From assembly GCA_001770775.1 (NCBI GenBank), contig MESA01000001.1:146641-210640 (forward strand): DNA of 64,000 nucleotides. The letters are read 5' to 3'. The position numbers and the translations under genes are program-made. This document shows, piece after piece, positions 53,502-63,834 of the stretch (its first letter is position 1; each line of letters starts with the position of its first letter). This DNA comes from Burkholderiales bacterium RIFCSPHIGHO2_12_FULL_63_20 (lineage in GTDB: Bacteria > Pseudomonadota > Gammaproteobacteria > Burkholderiales > Burkholderiaceae_C). The notes beneath the pieces were generated by a model. The model did not search any database. It had not been told where the DNA came from and saw only the letters and a program-made list of their open reading frames with translations.

Positions 53502-55937
53502 TCAGTTCAGCATGGCCGAGAAATCGGTGGCGAGGACTTCGCCGTCGGTGTCAGGGGGGTGCCACTGCGTCAGCCACTCGGCCAGGGTGTCGGCCGGCAT
53601 GGGTTTGGCCACAAAGTAGCCCTGGATCTCGTCGCAGTCCAGGCCGGCCAGCAGCTTCCAGGCTTTGGCGGTTTCCACGCCTTCGGCCACCACGCTCAGG
53701 CCCAGGTTGTGGGCGAGGTCAATGGTCGAGCGCACGATCTTGGCGTCGTCCAGATCGGATTCCATGTGCTTGACGAAGGACTGGTCGATCTTCAGCTCGT
53801 CGACTGGCAGGCGCTTGAGGTAGGCCAGCGACGAGTAGCCGGTGCCGAAGTCGTCGATCGAGAGCTTGACGCCCAGGGCGTGCAGGCGCTCGAGCGTCTG
53901 CAGGGCGCGCTGTGGGTCGTCCATGATGGCGCTTTCGGTGATCTCCAGCACGAGTCGTTCGGGCGTGAGCCGGTGACGTTCGATGAGCTGCGCGATCTTG
54001 TGGGGCAGCTCGGGGTCCATCAGGTCACGGGTGGACAGGTTGACGGCGAGCTTCAGGGCGAATCCCTGCGCTTCGAGCTGCGCGCCCAGTTGCACCACCT
54101 GCTCGATCACCCACAGGGTGATGACGCGGATGAAGCCGGATTGCTCGGCAAAGGGGATGAAGCGCATGGGCGGCACCATGCCGCGGGTGGGGTGGGCCCA
54201 GCGCACCAGGGCCTCGGCCCCGATGGCCTGGCCGGTGCGCAGGTCGATCTTGGGCTGCAGAAAGACGCGCAGCTGGTGGGTGTCGACCGCCTGGCGCAGC
54301 TCGCTCAGCAGGGTCAGGGACTCTTCACTGGTCGAGTCCAGGCCCGGGTGGTAGACGACCACGCCGGCTTGCTGCCGTTTGGCCACGTACATGGCGATTT
54401 CGGCGCGGCTGAGCAGCAGGTCGGGGTCGTCGCCGTGTTCGGGGGCGATGGCCACGCCGATGCCGGCGCTCAGGTCGACGGTGTGTTCGTCGAGGGTGAG
54501 GGGCGTTTCAAATGCGCGCAGGATGCGCTGGGCCACCGGGATCGCATCGTCGGCTTCGGTGTTGGGCAGCAGCACGGCGAATTCGTCGCCACTCAGGCGG
54601 GCGAGTTCCGCCCGGGGGTGGCTCAGGACCTGGGTGCGCAGGCGCTCGGCCACGGCCTGCAGCAGGCGGTCGCCAAAGCGGTGGCCGAGCACGTCGTTGA
54701 CGTGCTTGAAGCGGTCCATGTCCAGCATCAGCACGGCACAGGTGCCACCGCCGTGGGGACGGGTGTCGCGGGCGTGCTGCAGTGCCGCTTGCAGGTGCAG
54801 GCGGAACTGCACTCGGTTGGGCAGGGCGGTGAGGGCGTCTTCGTAGGCCAGGCGGCTGATCTGGCTTTCGCGGGTCTGGATGGCTTGGCGCATGGTCTCG
54901 AAAGACTGTGCGAGCTCGCCGATCTCGCCGGCGTAGCGGGCGTGCACGGCGTCGCCGTAGTCACCCAGTTCGAGGCGCCGCGCGGAGGCGGTCAGGCTGC
55001 GCAAGGGTGTGGTGATGCGCTGTGCGGTGTACAGCCCCCCGACGGCAAAGACGATGACGCCCAGGCCGGTGAGGATGAGCAAGGTCAGTTGCAGGCGCTC
55101 ATAGGGTGCCAGGGCCTGATCGACCGAGCGCATCAGCACGGCGGTGACGGCCGCCTGGCCGGGCGCTGCGTTCAACACCACAGAGCGGGCACTGTATTCG
55201 TCGCCGCCCAGCTCGACCGCGCGTTGGAGCGGGGTGGCGCGGCTGGCGCTGGCCTGCCAGGCTTGCTGCAACGCGGGCCATTGGGCGCGCTCGAACGTGG
55301 CCAGGGCGATGTCGGGGTCTGCGGCCGGTCGCGGCCGAAGCAAAGCCACTTCCAGGCCCGAGAGCGCGCGGATGTCCTGCAGCTTGGTCTCGTCCACCCG
55401 AAAGCCCATGCCCACCCAGCCGATGAGGGCGGGGGCCCGCACGGGCACGGCCACGATCTGGAAGGGCTCGCCCCCGATGATCTCGATCTGGCGCGCCTGG
55501 CTGGTGCCGGCGAGGGCCTGATCGGCCTGGCGCTTCACGGCGGCGAGGAAGCGATCGGCCTGGCCGGTGGTGCTGGCTTGCAGGACAAAATCGGGGTCGG
55601 TGAACAGGGCCAGATCCGCGCGGATGCGTTCGCTGTGGTTGAGCAGGGCCGAGTTCACGGTTTCGCGGTCGCCGCTGGCCACCGCCGAGCGAAAGCCGTA
55701 GTCGGCCGCCAGCACACGGGTCGCTTGCTCCAGGCTGTTGGCGTTCTGATCGATCAGGTGCAGCAGGACTTTCTCGCCGGTGTCGAGCTCGGTCTGGATG
55801 GCGGCGCGGGCGTTGCCGTCGATGCTGTCCTGAATGAACCAGTAGCTCAGGGCCTGAACGCCCAGCAACAGGGCCAGGTACACCCCCGCAATGCGGTTGT
55901 GCAGTTTGCTGGGATGAAGGAACACCGACAGGGACAC
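53502..55937 (-). CDS. Membrane GGDEF/EAL protein with periplasmic sensor and HAMP
   Basis: About 811 aa from a GTG ending at 55937 (VSLSVFLHPSKLHNRIAG); a TTG ending at 55982 is an alternative. TM1 lies near 15-37, followed by a periplasmic double-Cache-like sensor of about 240 residues, TM2 near 285-308, HAMP, GGDEF (motif SGDEF near residue 449, a functional variant in many cyclases) and EAL (EALVRW near 573, with ITES, DDFGTGYSSL and AEGVET intact). Both activities are possible. It is the second gene after a condensation-type acyltransferase on the same strand, 50 bases apart. Confidence 0.9.
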   Translation of the reverse strand: MSLSVFLHPSKLHNRIAGVYLALLLGVQALSYWFIQDSIDGNARAAIQTELDTGEKVLLHLIDQNANSLEQATRVLAADYGFRSAVASGDRETVNSALLNHSERIRADLALFTDPDFVLQASTTGQADRFLAAVKRQADQALAGTSQARQIEIIGGEPFQIVAVPVRAPALIGWVGMGFRVDETKLQDIRALSGLEVALLRPRPAADPDIALATFERAQWPALQQAWQASASRATPLQRAVELGGDEYSARSVVLNAAPGQAAVTAVLMRSVDQALAPYERLQLTLLILTGLGVIVFAVGGLYTAQRITTPLRSLTASARRLELGDYGDAVHARYAGEIGELAQSFETMRQAIQTRESQISRLAYEDALTALPNRVQFRLHLQAALQHARDTRPHGGGTCAVLMLDMDRFKHVNDVLGHRFGDRLLQAVAERLRTQVLSHPRAELARLSGDEFAVLLPNTEADDAIPVAQRILRAFETPLTLDEHTVDLSAGIGVAIAPEHGDDPDLLLSRAEIAMYVAKRQQAGVVVYHPGLDSTSEESLTLLSELRQAVDTHQLRVFLQPKIDLRTGQAIGAEALVRWAHPTRGMVPPMRFIPFAEQSGFIRVITLWVIEQVVQLGAQLEAQGFALKLAVNLSTRDLMDPELPHKIAQLIERHRLTPERLVLEITESAIMDDPQRALQTLERLHALGVKLSIDDFGTGYSSLAYLKRLPVDELKIDQSFVKHMESDLDDAKIVRSTIDLAHNLGLSVVAEGVETAKAWKLLAGLDCDEIQGYFVAKPMPADTLAEWLTQWHPPDTDGEVLATDFSAMLN

Positions 55938-55987
55938 GGGGCGTGCTGCTCTTGTAATCAACGTCGCCACATGGCGGTGCAAGCAGT

Positions 55988-57367
55988 CTAGCGGGACTTG
56001 GCTGACGCGGTGTTGGTTGGTGCGGCGGGTGTTGCGGACTTCTGCACGTTTGTGAACTGCTGGTCCAGCCGGGCCAGGAAGGTGGTGATGGCCTCGTCGT
56101 CGATCTCGTCACGCTGGCGGATGATGGTGAGGATCTGGCGACCATTGAGGCTGAGCACACCCAGCAGCAAGGCCGTGCTGATGGTGGCGGGCCACAGGGC
56201 CTGCAGGCGCACCGTGGCGTCTTTTGGGTTGATGAATTCGGCGCTGCCCAGGTTGCTGAGGTGGCAGCTGAGTGCGGGCAAGGTGCCGCGTGCCTTGCTG
56301 AGTGCGATGAGCTGGCTGTAGCGCCTGCGACCGATCAGGGGCAGCCATTCGTACAGTGTCAGCGGCAGGGCGTGGTCGCGCCGTTCGTAACGGGCCAGGT
56401 GCTGCTGGATCTGGCGCTCGATGTCGGCGATCTGAGCGGCCAGCGTGGGCTGGTGGCGCGCCCGCACGGTGAAAGTCGCGACGTAGTTGCCAAAGGTGGG
56501 GGCCTGTCCTTCGGGGTAATAGCGGCGCAGGTCGACCGAGATGCGCAGGGCGGCGACGGCCTGCGGGTTGGCGGCATGCGGAGCCAGGAAGGTGTTGGCG
56601 ACCAGCGCGGTCATCAGCGTGTTTTGGGTGCTGTGGTGAGCGCGGGCGAACTGCTTCATGGCGTCGGCCGGGCACGGCAGCTCGTGGTAGCGGATGGCCG
56701 AGGTGGTGAAGCGCGGGCTGCGGCGCTGGGCCAGGGTGATGACCTCTTGACCCTGGGCGGCGCGGGCGTCGGCACGGCCCTGGCGCCAACCGCGCCAGAT
56801 GGCGGCGGGCCACTGCCAGGCGTGCGGCGGCGTGACGGCGGCGCGCATCGAGGGCGAGTCCAGCGGGCTGGCGCTGATGGCCTGGCCATTGAGTCGGCCC
56901 AGGATGGCGCACAGCAGCTGGATCATAGAGCGGCCGTCGCCCACGATGTGGTGCACCACGAAGAGCAGGCCGGGTTGACTGGGGTGAGGCAGGAAGCGGG
57001 CACGCCAGGGCAGGCCGCGCTCCAGTGACAGGGGCTCGTTCAGGCGGTGGCTGTGCCAGGTTTGCAGGGCATCGAGGTCGTCGAGATCGACGCCGTGCTC
57101 GATGCGGTAGGCATCTTCGAACAACTGGTCCACCGCGAGGTCGTCGGGCAGGATGCGCAGGCGGTCCAGCCAGGGGCCGGGCTCAATCACGGCACGCAGG
57201 CGCGGGAAAGCGGTGGTGAGTTCGCGCAGGGCCTGGCGGACCAGGGCTTCGTCGACCGCGCCGCTCAGCCTCAGCACATAGGGCTGGTTGATGGGGCCGA
57301 GGTGGCCTTCACCGGCCCAGTACAGGTGCTCGGATCGGTTCAGCGGGATCAGGTCGGGTGGGCTCAC
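55988..57367 (-). CDS. Stand-alone condensation-domain-like acyltransferase
   Basis: A 459-aa soluble protein starting at a GTG ending at 57367. The central FVVHHIVGDGRSMIQLL contains the HHxxxDG catalytic motif of the chloramphenicol-acetyltransferase/condensation-domain superfamily, with an N-terminal LNRSEHLYW and a C-terminal SNLGSAEF region as in PapA- or WES-type acyltransferases. No peptide or polyketide synthase module is nearby, so it is not part of a visible assembly line. It probably transfers an acyl group to an alcohol or amine. Its partner gene is a GGDEF/EAL protein. Confidence 0.75.
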   Translation of the reverse strand: MSPPDLIPLNRSEHLYWAGEGHLGPINQPYVLRLSGAVDEALVRQALRELTTAFPRLRAVIEPGPWLDRLRILPDDLAVDQLFEDAYRIEHGVDLDDLDALQTWHSHRLNEPLSLERGLPWRARFLPHPSQPGLLFVVHHIVGDGRSMIQLLCAILGRLNGQAISASPLDSPSMRAAVTPPHAWQWPAAIWRGWRQGRADARAAQGQEVITLAQRRSPRFTTSAIRYHELPCPADAMKQFARAHHSTQNTLMTALVANTFLAPHAANPQAVAALRISVDLRRYYPEGQAPTFGNYVATFTVRARHQPTLAAQIADIERQIQQHLARYERRDHALPLTLYEWLPLIGRRRYSQLIALSKARGTLPALSCHLSNLGSAEFINPKDATVRLQALWPATISTALLLGVLSLNGRQILTIIRQRDEIDDEAITTFLARLDQQFTNVQKSATPAAPTNTASAKSR

Positions 57368-57450
57368 GGGACAGCCTTCGGCGTGAGGGGCATGGCACCC
57401 ACTGTAGGGGGGCGAAGCGGAGCTGCCGGGGGGGGCTTACCAGTGAGGCG

Positions 57451-57469
57451 GCCCCCGATCCAAGGGGGC
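57451..57469. repeat. Intergenic palindrome GCCCCC / GGGGGC
   Basis: GCCCCC-GATCCAA-GGGGGC in the 128-base gap between the holA end and the condensation-type gene. It resembles the hairpin at 16497-16512 and may end transcription of holA on the minus strand, though it lacks a T-run. Confidence 0.4.
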
Positions 57470-57495
57470 GGGGTGCCCTGCGTGGGCCTGGGGGC

Positions 57496-58578
57496 TCAGC
57501 GGCGGGAGGCCACCGGGGCGTTGCCCTGCGCAGTTTGTGCCAGCTCCAGCGCCAGGCGACGCAGGGCTTCCCAGCCGTCTTGGGGCCATTGCGGGTGGCG
57601 CAGGCCCTTGACGATGCCGTCGACCGTGCTGGCGTGTGCCACCAGGCGGGCGAGGGCGGCCGCGCGGGTGTGGGGCAGGATGCGCTCGAACAGGCGCTCG
57701 CGCGGGCCCCAGACACGTTGCTCGCGCAGCACCATGGGCAGGGGCTTGCCGCCATCCAGCGCGGTGCGGGCGCGGTACAGGCCCAGGATGTCTTCGGTCA
57801 GGGCCCAGTGCACCAGCACGGCGGCCTCGCCTTCGGCCTGCAGGCCATCGATCATGCGCAGGGTGCGCTCGATCTGGCCGGACAGCACGGCCTCGCTGAG
57901 CTTGAAGACGTTGAAGCGGGCCACGTCGACCACGGCGTCTTCGATCTGCCCGATGGTGAGGGTGCCGGGCGGGTGCAGCAAGCCGAGCTTGACGATTTCC
58001 TGGTGGGCGGCGAGCAGGTTGCCCTCGACCCGGTCGGCAAAGAAGGCCAGGGTGCGCTGGCCGGCCTCACCCGGTTCGACCTGCTGGCCCTGGGCGGACA
58101 GGCGCTGGGCGATCCACAGGGGCAGCTGGGCGCGCTCGATCGGATCGCAGCGCAGCGTGAGGCCGGTGCCGTCCAGCGCGGTGAACCAGGCGCTGTTGAG
58201 CTGGGTCTTGTCCAGGCGGGGCAGGGTGATGAGGGTGAGCAGGCCGTCGTTGCCCTGTGCGGCGTCGCAGTACTGCTGCAGGGCTTGCGAGCCGTCTTTG
58301 CCCGGCTTGCCCGAGGGGATGCGGATCTCGATGATCTGCTTGTCGCCGAACAGGGACATTTCGCTGGCCGCGCCCAGCAGGCCCGACCAGTCGAAGTGCG
58401 CGCCGCTGACGGTGTGCACCTGGCGCTCGGTGTAGCCGGCGGCCCGAGCCGCGGCCCGGATGGCATCGCCCGCTTCCTGGGCCAGCAAAGGCTCGTCCCC
58501 ATAGAGGGTGTAGACGGGCTTGAGCGCACCCGCCCCTTTGCTCAGGTGGGCGGGGAGCTGGTCCAGGCGCAGTTGCAT
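57496..58578 (-). CDS. holA: DNA polymerase III delta subunit
   Basis: Clamp-loader subunit that opens the beta sliding clamp. The 360-aa protein starts MQLRLDQLPAHLSKG, with KPVYTLYGDEPLLAQEAGDAIR and FGDKQIIEIRIPSGKPGKDG, then the three-domain delta layout with VEGNLLAAHQEIVKLGLL. The gene follows lptE by 22 bases in the conserved leuS-lptE-holA order. Confidence 0.96.
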   Translation of the reverse strand: MQLRLDQLPAHLSKGAGALKPVYTLYGDEPLLAQEAGDAIRAAARAAGYTERQVHTVSGAHFDWSGLLGAASEMSLFGDKQIIEIRIPSGKPGKDGSQALQQYCDAAQGNDGLLTLITLPRLDKTQLNSAWFTALDGTGLTLRCDPIERAQLPLWIAQRLSAQGQQVEPGEAGQRTLAFFADRVEGNLLAAHQEIVKLGLLHPPGTLTIGQIEDAVVDVARFNVFKLSEAVLSGQIERTLRMIDGLQAEGEAAVLVHWALTEDILGLYRARTALDGGKPLPMVLREQRVWGPRERLFERILPHTRAAALARLVAHASTVDGIVKGLRHPQWPQDGWEALRRLALELAQTAQGNAPVASRR

Positions 58579-58600
58579 GGGGTGCGGTCGCCGTCGCTGT

Positions 58601-59224
58601 TCAGCGACCCGCCTGGGAGGCGGCGTGGACGGCAGACACCGGGGCGGTGGTCGTTGCCGCCGGCGCAGGGCTGAGCAGTTGCGCGGGCTGGATGGCGGCC
58701 AGGCGGCGCAGCACCTGGTTGACGATGTCGGTCTGCATGCTGCGTTGCAGGGCGGCGGCCTCGTCCTGCTTGGCCAGGGCGTCGCGCTCGTTGTAGCTCA
58801 GGTCGCGCGCCAGATCGACCTGGGTGGGGCCGAGCAGCTCGCTGCCGTCGCCGCGCAGGATGCGAAAGCGCACACCGGTGCGCACGCTCATGTCGCGCAC
58901 CTGGCCGTAGGCGGTCTTGGTGACGACGACCAGGTCGCGGCTGTCACGCAGCGCCTCGAACACCAGGTGGCTGGTGGGCACCTGGCTGGCCGAGGCCGCC
59001 TGGGTGGCCTGCAAGGTGGAGTCGACCACATCGACGCCACTGGCTTCGAGCGCGCGGGCCAGCTCGGTGGCCAGCGGCGAGGTGCTGGCAAAGCCGGTGA
59101 GCTGGATGGTCTGGAAGGCCATGGCGCGCTGGCCACGGCGCAGCTGGAAGCCGCAGCCCCCGAGGGTGGCCAGGGCCAGCGTGGCGCTCAGGCCGGTGAG
59201 GAGGTGGCGGCGCTGCATGCTCAC
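58601..59224 (-). CDS. lptE: LPS-assembly lipoprotein LptE
   Basis: Outer-membrane lipoprotein that plugs and assembles the LptD pore for lipopolysaccharide export. About 207 aa, starting at a GTG whose GTGA overlaps the leuS stop; an ATG 6 bases later is also possible. The lipobox is LGGC with Cys24 followed by [11 protein letters not shown], the classic LptE mature start. The C-terminal tail is Ala/Pro/Thr-rich. The lpx-type acyltransferases at 2.8-4.6 kb act earlier in the same envelope pathway. Confidence 0.95.
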   Translation of the reverse strand: MSMQRRHLLTGLSATLALATLGGCGFQLRRGQRAMAFQTIQLTGFASTSPLATELARALEASGVDVVDSTLQATQAASASQVPTSHLVFEALRDSRDLVVVTKTAYGQVRDMSVRTGVRFRILRGDGSELLGPTQVDLARDLSYNERDALAKQDEAAALQRSMQTDIVNQVLRRLAAIQPAQLLSPAPAATTTAPVSAVHAASQAGR

Positions 59225-61938
59225 ACCACCACGTTGACGAGGCGGCCGGGCACGACGACGACCTTCTTGGGCGCCTTGCCTTCGGCGAACTTGATGAACT
59301 CCGCATGGGCCAGGGCGGCGGCCTCGATGACGGCCTTGTCGGCCGAGGGGCTGACCTTGATCGAGCCGCGCAGCTTGCCGTTGACCTGCAGCATCAGCTC
59401 GATCTCGTCCTGCACCAGGGCGCTGTCGTCCACCTTCGGCCAGGGGGCGTCGAGCAGGTCACCCAGCTTGCCGACGTAGCCCAGTTCGGCCCACAGCGTG
59501 TGGGTGAGGTGCGGTGTGGCGGGGTAGAGCGCGCGCAGCAGGATGCCGAAGCCTTCGATGACGGCGATCTGGCCGTCCGGCGTGTCGGTGCCCTTGAAGC
59601 CTTCGAGCGCGTTGAGCAGCTTCATCGCGCCGGAGACCACGGTGTTGTACTGCATGCGCTGGTAGTCGTAGTCCACCTGCTTGAGCACGGTGTGCACTTC
59701 CAGGCGCAGCGCCTTGGCGTCTTTGCCAAAGGCCACATCGGCCAGCGAGGCCGCGCCTTGTGTGAGCGCGACGGTGCCGGCATCGGGCAGGGCGCGCAGC
59801 TTCATGCCGAAGTTCCAGACGCGGCGCAGGAAGCGGAAGCTGCCTTCCACGGCGGCGTCGTTCCACTCCAGCGTCAGCTCGGGCGGGGCGGTGAACATGG
59901 TGTACAGGCGGGCGGTGTCGGCGCCGTACTTCTCGATCAGCTCTTGCGGGTCGATGCCGTTGTTCTTCGACTTGGACATGGTGCCCACGCCTTCGTAGTC
60001 GATGGCGGTGCCCACGGGCAGCTTGCCGTCGGCGCTGTCGGCTTCGTGGATCAGGCGGGCGCCGATGACCTTGCCGGTCTCATCGAGCACGTGCTCGACG
60101 TCGTGCGGCCAGAAGTAGTCCTTGCCGCCCTTGGCGGTGCGGCGCGAGTAGATGTGGTTGAGCACCATGCCCTGGGTGAGCAGCTTCTTGAAGGGCTCGT
60201 CGGCCTTGACCAGGCCCAGGTCGCGCATGACCTTGGTCCAGAAGCGCGCGTACAGCAGGTGCAAGATGGCGTGCTCGATGCCACCGATGTACTGGTCCAT
60301 CGGCATCCAGTAGTCGGTGCGGCCATCGACCATGGCGTCATGGTTGTCCGCGCAGGTGTAGCGCAGGAAGTACCAGCTCGAGTCCACGAAGGTGTCCATC
60401 GTGTCGGTTTCGCGCTGGGCGGGCTTGCCGCAGTGGGGGCAGCCGACGTTGAGGAAGTCCGGGCGCGACTTGAGCGGGTTGCCGCTGCCGTCCGGCACCA
60501 CGTCTTCGGGCAGGACCACGGGCAGGTCCTTCTCGGGCACGGGCACGGGGCCGCAGTCGGCGCAGTGGATGATGGGGATGGGGGTGCCCCAGTAGCGCTG
60601 GCGGCTGATGCCCCAGTCGCGCAGGCGCCAAGTGGTCTTTTTCTCGCCCACGCCCTTGGCGATCAACAGTTCAGCGACCTTGGCGACCGCGTCCTTGTGG
60701 GCCAGGCCGTCGAGCACGCCGGAGTTCACGCACACGCCTTGCTGCTTGTCGCCGTACCAGTCGGCCCAGGCGTCCAGGCTGAAGGTTTTGCCTTCGGCTT
60801 GAATCACTTGCTTGATCTCGATGCCGTACTTCTGGGCGAAGGCGAAGTCGCGCTCGTCGTGGGCGGGCACGCCCATCACGGCGCCGTCGCCATAGGACAT
60901 CAGCACGTAGTTGCCGATCCAGACTTCGACCTGCGCGCCGGTGAGCGGGTGGGTGACGAACAGGCCGGTGGGCTGGCCCTTCTTTTCTTGCGTGGCGAGT
61001 TCGGCTTCGGTGGTGCCGCCGCTCTGGCATTCGGCGATGAAGGCCTGCAGCTCGGGCTTGAGCGTGGCGGCGTGGGCGGCCAGCGGGTGCTCCGGGGCGA
61101 CCGCGCAGAAGGTCACGCCCATGATGGTGTCGGCGCGGGTGGTGAAGACCCAGAGCTGGCCATTGTTGATTTTCTGACCGTCGGCACCGGTGATGTCGTG
61201 GCTGAACGCAAAGCGCACGCCTTCGGACTTGCCGATCCAGTTTTCCTGCATCAGGCGCACGCGCTCGGGCCAGCCGGACAGGTAGTTCTTGTCCTCGGGG
61301 TTGGCGACGGCGCCCAGCAACTCTTCGGCGTAGTTCGTGATGTTCAGGTAGTAGCCAGGGATCTCGCGCTTTTCGACCAGGGCGCCCGAGCGCCAGCCGC
61401 GGCCGTCGATCACCTGTTCGTTGGCCAGCACGGTCTGGTCAACCGGGTCCCAGTTGACGGTTTGCGTGCGACGCTCGCAGATGCCCGCTTCCAGCATCTT
61501 GATGAACAGCCACTGGTTCCACTTGTAGTACTCGGGCTGGCAGGTGGCGATTTCGCGCGACCAGTCGATCGCCAGTCCCATCGCCTTCATCTGCTTCTTC
61601 ATGTAAGCGATGTTGTCGTAGGTCCAGGCGGCGGGCGGCACCTTGTTTTTGAGCGCGGCGTTCTCGGCCGGCAGGCCGAACGCGTCCCAGCCCATGGGCA
61701 TGAGCACGTTGTGACCGTTCATGCGCAGGTAACGGCTCAACATGTCGTTGATCGTGTAGTTGCGCACGTGGCCCATGTGCAGCTTGCCCGAGGGGTAGGG
61801 CAGCATGGAGCAGGCGTAGAACGACTTCTTGTCCGGGGTCTCGGTGACGCGGTAGGCATCGGCCGCTTCCCAGTGTTGCTGGGCACGGGCTTCGACGGCA
61901 CGCGGGTCGTAGGTCTGGTTGTCGGAAGGAGCGCTCAT
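59221..61938 (-). CDS. leuS: Leucyl-tRNA synthetase
   Basis: Class I aminoacyl-tRNA synthetase charging tRNA-Leu. The ATG ending at 61938 ([23 protein letters not shown]) gives 905 aa; an in-frame extension upstream is not conserved. The HIGH motif is in [11 protein letters not shown] and the KMSKS motif reads TMSKSKNNG. The CP1 editing domain lies between them ([14 protein letters not shown] and neighbours). It is the first gene of leuS-lptE-holA, with a 4-base overlap to lptE. Confidence 0.98.
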   Translation of the reverse strand: MSAPSDNQTYDPRAVEARAQQHWEAADAYRVTETPDKKSFYACSMLPYPSGKLHMGHVRNYTINDMLSRYLRMNGHNVLMPMGWDAFGLPAENAALKNKVPPAAWTYDNIAYMKKQMKAMGLAIDWSREIATCQPEYYKWNQWLFIKMLEAGICERRTQTVNWDPVDQTVLANEQVIDGRGWRSGALVEKREIPGYYLNITNYAEELLGAVANPEDKNYLSGWPERVRLMQENWIGKSEGVRFAFSHDITGADGQKINNGQLWVFTTRADTIMGVTFCAVAPEHPLAAHAATLKPELQAFIAECQSGGTTEAELATQEKKGQPTGLFVTHPLTGAQVEVWIGNYVLMSYGDGAVMGVPAHDERDFAFAQKYGIEIKQVIQAEGKTFSLDAWADWYGDKQQGVCVNSGVLDGLAHKDAVAKVAELLIAKGVGEKKTTWRLRDWGISRQRYWGTPIPIIHCADCGPVPVPEKDLPVVLPEDVVPDGSGNPLKSRPDFLNVGCPHCGKPAQRETDTMDTFVDSSWYFLRYTCADNHDAMVDGRTDYWMPMDQYIGGIEHAILHLLYARFWTKVMRDLGLVKADEPFKKLLTQGMVLNHIYSRRTAKGGKDYFWPHDVEHVLDETGKVIGARLIHEADSADGKLPVGTAIDYEGVGTMSKSKNNGIDPQELIEKYGADTARLYTMFTAPPELTLEWNDAAVEGSFRFLRRVWNFGMKLRALPDAGTVALTQGAASLADVAFGKDAKALRLEVHTVLKQVDYDYQRMQYNTVVSGAMKLLNALEGFKGTDTPDGQIAVIEGFGILLRALYPATPHLTHTLWAELGYVGKLGDLLDAPWPKVDDSALVQDEIELMLQVNGKLRGSIKVSPSADKAVIEAAALAHAEFIKFAEGKAPKKVVVVPGRLVNVVV

Positions 61939-62121
61939 GGGGTCACCGAAAAGACAAGAGAGGCTGGCAGCCCGGGTGCTGTGCGCAGCCGCCGGGCTCC
62001 AGCCTGTGAAGGTGGAATCGTTGATTATAGGAAGGAGCCGGCGGCGGGGTGGGGCGCTTTGCCGCACAGCCTCGCGATAATGCCGTGCGGCAGTGTTGCC
62101 GTGCCGATGTCTGGGTCTGAC

Positions 62122-62805
62122 ATGCTCATGAAGCGTTCCCTGCGTCAGCTGACCCGTACCCTCGTGACGGGCCTGCTGGCCGCCTTGCCCCTGATCGTGA
62201 CCGTGGCCGTGTTCATCTGGCTGGGGCGGTTGCTGTACGCCTGGTTGGGGCCCAGCAGCCTGGTCGGGCAGGTGTTCGTCGGACTGGGGCTGGGCCTGTC
62301 GGGCTCGGTGATGCTGGGCTATGTGCTGGGCGCCCTGATCATCGTACTGGGGGTGTATGCCCTGGGCCTGCTGGTCGAGGCCGGGTTGCAGCGCGGTCTG
62401 GCGCGCTTGGTCAATGCGGTGGTGAGCCGCATTCCGCTGGTGCGCAATGTGTACGACCTCATCAGCCGCTTTGTCGACCTGCTCAGCCAGACGGGCGACG
62501 ATGGGCTCAAGTCGATGCGCCCGGTGTGGTGCAGCTTTGGCGGCAGCGGCGGTGTGAAGGTGCTGGGCCTGCTGTCCACGCCCGAGCCGGTCGAGATCGA
62601 CGGGCAGCGCTACCTGGCGGTACTGGTGCCGACGGCGCCGGTGCCGGTCGGGGGCGGCCTGCTCTACGTGCAGGAATCCTGGGTGACCCCGGCCGATGTG
62701 GGCATGGACGGCCTGACCAGCATCTATGTGTCGATGGGGGTGACGTCGGGCCAAGTGCTGGGCCGCAGCCCGACTTTGCCCAAGACCCCCGACCCGGCCG
62801 CGTGA
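62122..62805 (+). CDS. DUF502 inner-membrane protein
   Basis: A 227-aa membrane protein. I chose the ATG at 62122 ([19 protein letters not shown]); nearby ATGs at 62107 and 62128 are equally in frame and no ribosome-binding site decides. Two hydrophobic regions (about 11-32 and 47-90), then [23 protein letters not shown], are diagnostic of DUF502. The C-terminal domain has [17 protein letters not shown]. The family has no firmly assigned function. It is divergent from leuS and convergent with the GST gene. Confidence 0.88.
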   Translation: MLMKRSLRQLTRTLVTGLLAALPLIVTVAVFIWLGRLLYAWLGPSSLVGQVFVGLGLGLSGSVMLGYVLGALIIVLGVYALGLLVEAGLQRGLARLVNAVVSRIPLVRNVYDLISRFVDLLSQTGDDGLKSMRPVWCSFGGSGGVKVLGLLSTPEPVEIDGQRYLAVLVPTAPVPVGGGLLYVQESWVTPADVGMDGLTSIYVSMGVTSGQVLGRSPTLPKTPDPAA

Positions 62806-62812
62806 GCCGGGT

Positions 62813-63418
62813 TCAGATCAGACCTTCGGCCTTCAGCGCGCGCTGCACGGCGGGACGGGCGGCGACGCGGGCCAGGAAGGCGGTCAGGTTCGACCACTCG
62901 CGCAGATCCAGCTGGATGAACTTGGCCCAGTTGACCACGGTGAACAGGTAGGCATCGGCCACGCTGAAGGTCTCACCCATCAGGTAGTCGTGACCAGCCA
63001 GTTGCTCGTTGGTGTAGGCCAGACGGCGCTTCAGGTTGGCGCCGGCCAGGTCTTTCATCTCGGTCGGGGCCGCGGGGTTGAAGAAGGGGCTGAAGTTCTT
63101 GTGGACTTCGGTGCCGATGAAGGCCAGCCAGCTTTGCAGCTGGTAGCGGGCCTTGCTGCCGTTGGCAGGGGCCAGTTGCAGCTCGGGGGCCAGGTCGGCC
63201 AGGTATTGCAGGATGGCGGGGCACTCGGTGAGCACGTCACCATCGTCCAGCAAGAGGGCGGGCACATAGCCCTTGGGGTTGATGGCCCAGAAATCGGCGC
63301 CGCTGGCGGTGACCTTCTTGGCCAGATCCACGGTTTCCGTGTCGTACGGACGACCGATTTCTTCCAGCACGATGTGCGAGGCCAGCGAGCAGGCACCGGG
63401 TTTGAGGAACAGTTTCAT
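62813..63418 (-). CDS. gst: Glutathione S-transferase, beta class
   Basis: A 201-aa cytosolic enzyme joining glutathione to electrophiles. The N-terminal thioredoxin fold starts [11 protein letters not shown], with Cys10, the hallmark of bacterial beta-class GSTs. [21 protein letters not shown] is the glutathione-binding region with the cis-Pro and Glu-Cys. The helical C-terminal domain contains [13 protein letters not shown]. The stop is 8 bases from that of the convergent DUF502 gene. Confidence 0.95.
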   Translation of the reverse strand: MKLFLKPGACSLASHIVLEEIGRPYDTETVDLAKKVTASGADFWAINPKGYVPALLLDDGDVLTECPAILQYLADLAPELQLAPANGSKARYQLQSWLAFIGTEVHKNFSPFFNPAAPTEMKDLAGANLKRRLAYTNEQLAGHDYLMGETFSVADAYLFTVVNWAKFIQLDLREWSNLTAFLARVAARPAVQRALKAEGLI

Positions 63419-63531
63419 CAGGGTTCTCCGTGGGCAGAGGGGTCACAACGGGGGGGCAATCCATTGTGGCCGAGGGGGCTTGCCCACAGATGGCGCTGGG
63501 AATTGACGCGGGATGGGGCGTCGGGGGCGCC

Positions 63532-63834
63532 TCACTCGTCGCTCAGGTGCGGGATCGTGCCTTCGGCCGGATCGCCCGTGTCGGGATCGACCCAGTCGGC
63601 GATGCCGATCTCTGCCGAGACCTCTTGCAGGTCGCCGTCCGGGCTGGGGGCGTCTTCGTCGGCGGCGTGCATGTCGGCCCAGGCGGCGCGGGCGCTGTCA
63701 AAGGGGCCATTTTCGATGCGTCCGCCTTCGCTCAGCCAGTGGTAGCCATCGGGTCGCAGCACGATGCGGGGGTCGTTCACGTCCAGGGTATCGGCCTCGG
63801 CGAAATCTTCTTCGGGCAAGCGGGGCATGGGCAT
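63532..63834 (-). CDS. Small acidic protein of unknown function
   Basis: A 100-aa strongly acidic protein from the ATG ending at 63834 (MPMPRLPEEDFAEADTLDVNDPRIVLRPDGYHWLS). The middle has a conserved-looking DGYHWLSEGGRIENGPFDSARAAWADM segment, and the tail is Asp/Glu-rich. No signal or TM helix. I do not recognise a family. The 113 bases between it and the GST gene hold no clear terminator. Confidence 0.65.
   Translation of the reverse strand: MPMPRLPEEDFAEADTLDVNDPRIVLRPDGYHWLSEGGRIENGPFDSARAAWADMHAADEDAPSPDGDLQEVSAEIGIADWVDPDTGDPAEGTIPHLSDE

Noticed and set aside
55988-57367. Nonribosomal peptide synthetase cluster
   Set aside because: Only one condensation-like protein is present; there are no adenylation, carrier or thioesterase domains nearby.
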